From an uncultured Mollicutes bacterium (GTDB lineage: Bacteria > Bacillota_I > Bacilli_A > RFN20 > CAG-826): DNA of 10,463 bases. The translations under genes were made by a program, and so were the position numbers. Below are positions 7,112 through 10,463 of this stretch, in pieces; within the stretch, counting starts at the first letter, position 1, and each line of letters starts with the position of its first letter. The notes below the pieces were generated by a model. The model made no database searches. It was not told where the DNA came from and was given only the letters and a program-made list of their open reading frames with translations. The stretch lies in NCBI GenBank assembly GCA_900549975.1, contig URQK01000054.1, positions 1-10,463 of the forward strand, in the 5' to 3' direction.

Positions 7112-7363
7112 ATGTATTTTTATCGAATTACTCTATTTTCTATTGGTTTATTATTAGCTACGATAGGTTGTGTATTTTTTGTTATTGATATCACACTTTT
7201 AAATTATGGGTATAATGTTTTTGAGTTTTTAGGATATTTGTTATCTTCCAAAGTTTTCTATTTGTTACCCACAGGAGTTATTTTAATGGCTATAAGTTTA
7301 TTTTGCAATAAGTTATGGAATAAACTTTCTAACTATTTAAAAAAGAAGAAAGATAATATTTAA
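7112..7363 (+). CDS. Small two-helix membrane protein, unknown
   Basis: An 83-residue protein with hydrophobic helices at about residues 6-30 and 42-66, followed by a basic tail (NKLSNYLKKKKDNI). A GGTGAT element about 6 bases before the ATG is a weak but plausible ribosome binding site. It is divergent from the HAD gene and 69 bases upstream of spx on the same strand. I see no terminator between it and spx, so readthrough into spx is possible. Helix layout and Lys-rich end recall the 84-residue protein at 5951, but I see no clear sequence identity. No family recognised. Confidence 0.68.
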   Translation: MYFYRITLFSIGLLLATIGCVFFVIDITLLNYGYNVFEFLGYLLSSKVFYLLPTGVILMAISLFCNKLWNKLSNYLKKKKDNI

Positions 7364-7382
7364 AATTATTCTAAAAAAAGTA

Positions 7383-7411
7383 TTGTTAAATTGACTTAAG
7401 TTCTTTAAAAT
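7383..7411 (+). promoter_or_regulatory. Tentative spx promoter
   Basis: TTGTTA (7383-7388), a 17-base spacer and TAAAAT (7406-7411) resemble a sigma-A promoter with four and five matching bases. The leader would be very short, with transcription starting almost at the AAGGAG site (7419-7424). TTGACT at 7391-7396 is a better -35 but has no good -10 at the right distance. Confidence 0.3.
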
Positions 7412-7432
7412 AAAGCGTAAGGAGTGGATACA

Positions 7433-7879
7433 ATGATAAAGATTTATACATCACCAAGTTGCTCTTCTTGCCGCAAAGTAAAAAAGTGGTTTGAAGATCA
7501 TAAGATTGAATATGTTGAAAAGAGTATTTTTTCTGCTTCTTTAAATGAAAAAGATATTTATGAAATTCTTGAAAAATCAGAAAATGGTACCGAAGATATT
7601 ATTTCTACTAAATCAAAAATTATGAAAGAAGGTAATTATGATTTAGAAAAAATGTCAATGAGTCAATTAGTAAAATTTATTTTAGATAATCCAACGGTTT
7701 TAAAAAGACCAATAATCGTTGATGATAACAAAATTCAAATTGGTTATAACTCAGAAGAAATTCGTGCCTTTATTCCAGAAGAGATTCGCCGATTAGTGCG
7801 CTTAGCATGCGCTAAAGGGGCTTGTGAAAGATACGAGTTCTGCGAACATAAAGATGACTTTAATAATCAAAATACATAA
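7433..7879 (+). CDS. spx: Spx-family transcriptional regulator with a C-terminal Cys-containing tail
   Basis: Spx belongs to the ArsC/Spx family, binds the alpha C-terminal domain of RNA polymerase, and redirects transcription under thiol and oxidative stress. I start at ATG 7433, 8 bases after AAGGAG (7419-7424); an in-frame GTG at 7424 lies inside that site. The 148 residues begin MIKIYTSPSC, with the redox switch Cys10-x-x-Cys13. Gly52, needed for the polymerase contact in B. subtilis, and Arg92 of the RPI motif are conserved. GYNSEEIRAF at 104-113 matches the C-terminal core. The tail after about residue 125 is unusual: it has Cys126, Cys131 and Cys138 and lacks the terminal LAN that ends B. 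subtilis Spx. B. subtilis Spx has 131 residues. An ArsC-like reductase is less likely given the CxxC, Gly52 and RPI combination. Confidence 0.93.
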   Translation: MIKIYTSPSCSSCRKVKKWFEDHKIEYVEKSIFSASLNEKDIYEILEKSENGTEDIISTKSKIMKEGNYDLEKMSMSQLVKFILDNPTVLKRPIIVDDNKIQIGYNSEEIRAFIPEEIRRLVRLACAKGACERYEFCEHKDDFNNQNT

Positions 7880-7882
7880 TAA

Positions 7883-7904
7883 AAAAACGGCGTTGGCCGT
7901 TTTT
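7883..7904. terminator. Two-way terminator between spx and the CYTH gene
   Basis: AAAAACGGC (7883-7891) and GCCGTTTTT (7896-7904) form a perfect 9-bp stem with loop GTTG. Flanking A and T runs make it active in both directions, serving spx (plus) and the convergent CYTH gene (minus), whose stop codon at 7905-7903 touches it. Confidence 0.88.
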
Positions 7905-8487
7905 ATTTTTTCTTATTGTATTCGTTCATCGCACGACGATGTTTAGTTACTTTATTTAGTTCGTGAGTTGGAACATTTGCTTCCGCACAGAATTGTTTAA
8001 GCTTTTCTTCAGCATCAACCATAGAGTCGTGTTCCATTTCTAGTTCATAATCAGTAACACTTCCATATGTGCTTTTATCGATGCATAACAAACCGCCATC
8101 GTAATCACATTCGATACGGTAAGTTGATAAACTACAAATCACATGAATTTTGTCAACATCAAAACCAAGAATTTGTAAGAATTCAAATGTCGAGTTCTTA
8201 ACATTTTCTCCATGCAAAATACTTTTAAATTCATCTTTGGTTAATGGACAATTTTTTTCTAATAATCCTTCAGAAAGTGGTGCTTTTAAAGTAATTTCAA
8301 AGTTGCCATTTTTTTCACGGATTCTTAAACCTAAGCCATAACTTTCTAATTTAGCATCGTCAGTATCTAAATAATAATTGGTTTGTTGCATTACGCGTGG
8401 GTTATATTTTAAGATATTACTTGCTAACGCGAGATATTCTTTTTCGTTTAGAAGCATTTTGGCTTCGATTTCCATGTTGTTTGACAT
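7903..8487 (-). CDS. yjbK: CYTH-domain protein, YjbK-like (probable triphosphate-binding phosphohydrolase)
   Basis: A 194-residue CYTH-domain protein. The fold is a beta-barrel tunnel that binds triphosphates with a divalent metal; relatives hydrolyse inorganic triphosphate or thiamine triphosphate. I start at ATG 8487, 8 bases after AGGAG (8500-8496); a longer frame to 8571 would cross the nadK start and lacks a ribosome site. The signature ExExK is at Glu6, Glu8 and Lys10. Tunnel residues follow: YYLDT at 38-42, LRIR at 54-57, TLK at 66-68, YELEME at 147-152 and the basic KVTKHRR at 179-185. Length and order match B. subtilis YjbK (about 190 residues). It is convergent with spx and divergent from nadK, both near yjbK in B. 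subtilis. The substrate is unproven. Confidence 0.88.
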   Translation of the reverse strand: MSNNMEIEAKMLLNEKEYLALASNILKYNPRVMQQTNYYLDTDDAKLESYGLGLRIREKNGNFEITLKAPLSEGLLEKNCPLTKDEFKSILHGENVKNSTFEFLQILGFDVDKIHVICSLSTYRIECDYDGGLLCIDKSTYGSVTDYELEMEHDSMVDAEEKLKQFCAEANVPTHELNKVTKHRRAMNEYNKKK

Positions 8488-8560
8488 AATTTCATCTCCT
8501 AATTTGCTAACTAATATGTTACAATATTTTTGTTGAAATATAAAGAGGAGATTAAAAATT
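8488..8560. promoter_or_regulatory. Divergent promoter region between yjbK and nadK
   Basis: These 73 bases separate two divergent starts and must hold both promoters. Ribosome binding sites are clear: AGGAG (8500-8496) leftward and GAGGAG (8545-8550) rightward. TACAAT (8520-8525) is a candidate rightward -10, but no good -35 lies at the right distance, and I cannot place the leftward promoter with confidence. Confidence 0.4.
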
Positions 8561-9364
8561 ATGAAATACAAGTATGGTATATGCTTTAAAAAAGAAGTTA
8601 TAACCGAAATGTATATCGAAAGCTTTAAAAGAAGACTAGCAAAAGATGGTTTTGTTTTAGATGAAGAAAATCCAGAATATGTTTTCTTTTTAGGCGGCGA
8701 TGGTACTTTTTTACGAGCGGTACATAAATATATTGATAAAGTTGATAAAATAAAGTTTGTGGGATTAAATGCAGGAACATTAGGCTTTTATTTAGATTAT
8801 TCGACAAGTGAAATAGATTTATTAATTAATGATATTAAAAGCAAGAATGTGAATATTGTATCTTACCCATTAATAAAAGGTAAAATCGTTTCTAAAAAAG
8901 AAACCCAAACCATATATGCTGTAAATGAAATTAGAATTGAAAATCCTTTTCATACTTTAATTAGTGATGTTGCTATTAACGAGCATAAATTAGAAACTTT
9001 TTCTGGAAATGGATTAGTAGTATCTTCCTCTTTAGGCAGTTCGGCTTATAATAAATCTTTAGGCGGAGCGATTATGGAACATGATTTACCACTATTAGAA
9101 ATTACCGAAATTGCCCCAATTCAAAATAATGCCTATCGTTCTTTAGCGTCTAGTTTAATTGTTGATGGCAAAAAGACGATTTCATTTACAGGATTATTTA
9201 AAAATATTATTGTAGGATATGATCATGAAGTAATGCCAAATATTTCTAAAATCAAAGAAATATCAATTACTTTATCTTCCCGTAAGGTAAGATTAATTCG
9301 TAAAATAGATCATAATTATATTGATGTTTTAAGAAAAGCGTTTATTATTGATAAGGAGATGTAA
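8561..9364 (+). CDS. nadK: NAD kinase
   Basis: NAD kinase phosphorylates NAD to NADP using ATP or polyphosphate and is the only route to NADP, so it is normally essential. The 267-residue length matches the short Bacilli form. GGDGTFL at 45-51 contains the catalytic Asp47. NAGTLGF at 70-76 and VNEI around Asn122-Glu123 contact NAD. The glycine-rich stretch GNGLVVSSSLGSSAYN at 149-164, followed by KSLGGA, is the conserved family block; Ser-Ser-Ser-Leu replaces the more usual Ser-Thr-Pro-Thr. GAGGAG sits 10 bases before the ATG. The gene is divergent from yjbK and only 4 bases ahead of the EIIB-like gene, so the two are likely one operon ending at 9757. Confidence 0.95.
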   Translation: MKYKYGICFKKEVITEMYIESFKRRLAKDGFVLDEENPEYVFFLGGDGTFLRAVHKYIDKVDKIKFVGLNAGTLGFYLDYSTSEIDLLINDIKSKNVNIVSYPLIKGKIVSKKETQTIYAVNEIRIENPFHTLISDVAINEHKLETFSGNGLVVSSSLGSSAYNKSLGGAIMEHDLPLLEITEIAPIQNNAYRSLASSLIVDGKKTISFTGLFKNIIVGYDHEVMPNISKIKEISITLSSRKVRLIRKIDHNYIDVLRKAFIIDKEM

Positions 9365-9368
9365 AATT

Positions 9369-9737
9369 ATGTTTTTAGATGCTGGTGACTTTTTTAAAAA
9401 TTATGGACTTATAATAGGATTAATTATATTAGGAATAATAATTGTTGTTGTCGTAGTTTTATTAATTAGAAATAAAACAAAAAGCAACAACAAAAAAGCA
9501 AGTAACGATTTATTTAATCAAATTATGGAAGGCTTAGGAGGAATTGCTAATATTAATTCTTTAGAAGCTAAAATGTCACGTTTAAATGTTAGTTTAAAAG
9601 ATGATAGTTTGTTAAATATTGAAAGTTTAAAATCTAGTGGCGTTAGTCGTGTTATTAAAATGTCTAGTAAAATAACTTTATTAATTGGTAATGTGGCTAG
9701 TGAAATTGAAGAACAATTTAAAAAAGAAATAAAGTGA
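9369..9737 (+). CDS. Membrane-anchored PTS EIIB-like domain lacking the catalytic cysteine
   Basis: A 122-residue protein with one N-terminal transmembrane helix (about 13-33), a basic linker (34-43) and a domain at 47-119 that fits the glucose-type PTS EIIB fold. Landmarks are a helix ending in LGGIANI (56-62), then SLEAKMSRLNVSLKD (64-78) where active EIIB has an N-C-x-T-R-L-R-V-type motif, then a late strand/glycine block (ITLLIGNVA, 102-110). The position of the phosphorylated Cys is Lys68, so this copy cannot take phosphate there; Arg71-Leu72 of the motif remain. I start at ATG 9369, 10 bases after AAGGAG (9353-9358); a start at 9348 lies inside nadK. It follows nadK by 4 bases. A regulatory or scaffold role is inference. 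The EIIB assignment is from motif pattern only. Confidence 0.82.
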   Translation: MFLDAGDFFKNYGLIIGLIILGIIIVVVVVLLIRNKTKSNNKKASNDLFNQIMEGLGGIANINSLEAKMSRLNVSLKDDSLLNIESLKSSGVSRVIKMSSKITLLIGNVASEIEEQFKKEIK

Positions 9738-9757
9738 GTTCGCGCGTAACTCACTTT
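9731..9757. terminator. Terminator at the end of the nadK operon, probably two-way
   Basis: AAAGTGAGTT (9731-9740) and AACTCACTTT (9748-9757) form a perfect 10-bp stem with loop CGCGCGT. T-rich sequence follows on both strands. The plus-strand stop codon TGA (9735-9737) is inside the stem. It would also stop the leftward transcript from 9769-10050. Confidence 0.85.
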
Positions 9758-9768
9758 TTAAATGTTTA

Positions 9769-10050
9769 TTATTGTTGATAATACGGATTGTTATTGTTAT
9801 TTGAAGTATAGTAATTAGGGTTAGTATTGTTTGTCGGATAACTTTGACTATATTGTTGATTATATGGATAAGAATAATAGGAATTATTTTGATAAAACGG
9901 AACTGGTTGATAGTAATAATAAGTTTGAACTGGATAGCCATTAGATGGGTATAAAGGCCCTTTATTAGGCGCGAATAAGCCGCCGACTAATAATCCACCT
10001 ACAAAAGGCCAAATTGGTCCTACGAAGCGATATTGATAATTATATGGCAT
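9769..10050 (-). CDS. Tyr/Asn/Pro/Gln-rich low-complexity protein, unknown
   Basis: A 93-residue protein from ATG at 10050, with the unusually G-rich site AGGGGG (10066-10061) 10 bases upstream; an in-frame ATG at 10071 would place that site inside the gene. Residues 8-31 form a hydrophobic Gly/Pro-containing segment (PFVGGLLVGGLFAPNK at 15-30). The rest is low complexity: about 20 Tyr and 15 Asn in 93 residues, many Pro and Gln, no Asp, Glu, Cys or His, and only Arg8 and Lys30 as charges. The composition recalls spore-coat or surface-film proteins of Firmicutes and prion-like domains, but I see no family signature. No signal peptidase site is evident. It lies downstream of maf on the same strand and may have its own promoter (10075-10104). 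Confidence 0.75.
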   Translation of the reverse strand: MPYNYQYRFVGPIWPFVGGLLVGGLFAPNKGPLYPSNGYPVQTYYYYQPVPFYQNNSYYSYPYNQQYSQSYPTNNTNPNYYTSNNNNNPYYQQ

Positions 10051-10074
10051 AATAAAAAATCCCCCTAGCATAGT

Positions 10075-10104
10075 AGTATATGCAACTAGAGAGATTAGTG
10101 TATA
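10075..10104 (-). promoter_or_regulatory. Possible promoter of the Tyr/Asn-rich protein gene
   Basis: On the minus strand TATACA (10104-10099, four of six) and TATACT (10080-10075, five of six) are separated by 18 bases, between the maf stop and the gene. No terminator is seen between maf and this gene, so readthrough from maf is an alternative. Confidence 0.4.
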
Positions 10105-10106
10105 GG

Positions 10107-10463
10107 TTATAAATATTTTTTTAATTCTTCTAAAGGCAAACCAACAACATTATAATAACTTCCTTCGATATTTTTAATTAAAGGAAATTCTTTATCTTGG
10201 ATACCGTATGCCCCAGCTTTATCTTTAGGAGAGCCGCTTTTAACATAAGCATTAATTAATTCATCACTTAATTCATTAAAAGTAACTTTTGTTAAAACAC
10301 TTTTAGAAATGTTTTTTTCTTTACTAATAATGGTAAAGCCAGTTACTACATCATGAGTTTTATTAGATAATAAGTGAAGCATTCTTTTAGCGTCTTCATT
10401 ATTAGTTGGCTTTCCTAATACTTCATTATTAATGATTACTATTGTATCTGCGGCAATAACAAC
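10107..10463 (-). CDS. maf: Maf-family nucleotide pyrophosphatase, N-terminus off the right edge
   Basis: The open frame runs from the window edge to a TAA at 10109-10107, giving 118 residues, about the last two thirds of a usual 185-190. An internal ATG at 10382 is not the start, since family sequence continues upstream of it. Maf proteins hydrolyse nucleoside triphosphates, often dTTP, UTP or modified pyrimidines, to monophosphate and pyrophosphate, a house-cleaning role; the B. subtilis protein was first noted for blocking septum formation. Visible landmarks, counted from the edge: AADT (4-7) with the conserved Asp6, LGKP, then THDVVTG, KAGAYGIQ with its conserved Lys, and the closing YYNVVGLPLEEL. 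The missing part should hold the N-terminal substrate-binding motif of the family. Confidence 0.93.
   Translation of the reverse strand, partial: VVIAADTIVIINNEVLGKPTNNEDAKRMLHLLSNKTHDVVTGFTIISKEKNISKSVLTKVTFNELSDELINAYVKSGSPKDKAGAYGIQDKEFPLIKNIEGSYYNVVGLPLEELKKYL

Noticed and set aside
8150..8341. 63-residue plus-strand open frame
   Set aside because: Antisense shadow of the CYTH gene, whose motifs are clear.
8625..8807. 60-residue minus-strand open frame
   Set aside because: Antisense shadow inside nadK across the GGDGTFL motif.
9518..9754. 78-residue minus-strand open frame
   Set aside because: Antisense to the EIIB-like gene and begins inside the terminator stem.
9681..9941. 86-residue minus-strand open frame rich in Ile
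   Set aside because: A frame-shifted reading of the repetitive AT-rich Tyr/Asn gene that runs through the terminator; the 9769-10050 frame has the ribosome binding site.
9769..9950. Tandem repeat or CRISPR-like array, from the recurring ATTGTT/ATAATA words
   Set aside because: The words are Tyr and Asn codons of the low-complexity protein on the minus strand; there are no regular spacers or constant repeat units.

Overview
The window is AT-rich DNA from a low-GC Gram-positive bacterium. The genes point to the Bacilli/Mollicutes side: an Spx regulator, a YjbK-type CYTH protein, a small NAD kinase, a PgcA-type sugar mutase and strong AGGAGG-like ribosome binding sites. UGA works as a stop (the 171-residue membrane protein and the EIIB-like protein both end in TGA) and UGG encodes Trp, so the code is the standard bacterial one and not that of Mycoplasma. 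An uncultured Bacilli, Acholeplasma-like or Erysipelotrichia-like lineage is my best inference. Most genes look like ordinary chromosomal housekeeping genes, with several small unrecognised membrane proteins among them. I see no CRISPR array, insertion sequence, phage gene or rRNA.

Positions 1-763 read leftward: a membrane protein cut by the window edge with its own extended -10 promoter, then a tRNA-Ser(GGA) gene with its own promoter and terminator. Positions 771-5861 look like one rightward operon: an RluA-family pseudouridine synthase, two multi-pass membrane proteins of unknown function, a 229-residue soluble protein built of degenerate repeats, and the phosphoglucomutase/phosphomannomutase pgcA, closed by a terminator. 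Junctions within the operon run from a 4-base overlap to a 9-base gap, so translational coupling is likely.

Positions 5874-7363 hold a small two-helix membrane protein, a leftward Cof-type HAD phosphatase that shares a two-way terminator with it, and a second small two-helix membrane protein. Positions 7383-9757 carry spx, a leftward CYTH protein (YjbK-like), and rightward nadK followed 4 bases later by a membrane-anchored PTS EIIB-like domain lacking the catalytic cysteine. The grouping spx, yjbK, nadK plus an RluA-family gene recalls the yjb region of Bacillus subtilis, but relQ (yjbM) is not between yjbK and nadK here. The right edge (9769-10463, leftward) has a Tyr/Asn/Pro/Gln-rich low-complexity protein and the C-terminal two thirds of Maf.

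The most interesting items are the Cys-less EIIB-like protein tied to nadK, the unknown three-gene cassette between the rRNA-modification gene and pgcA (including the repeat protein), the cysteine-containing C-terminal tail of Spx, and the Tyr/Asn-rich protein. Nothing here is clearly a new defence or mobile system.
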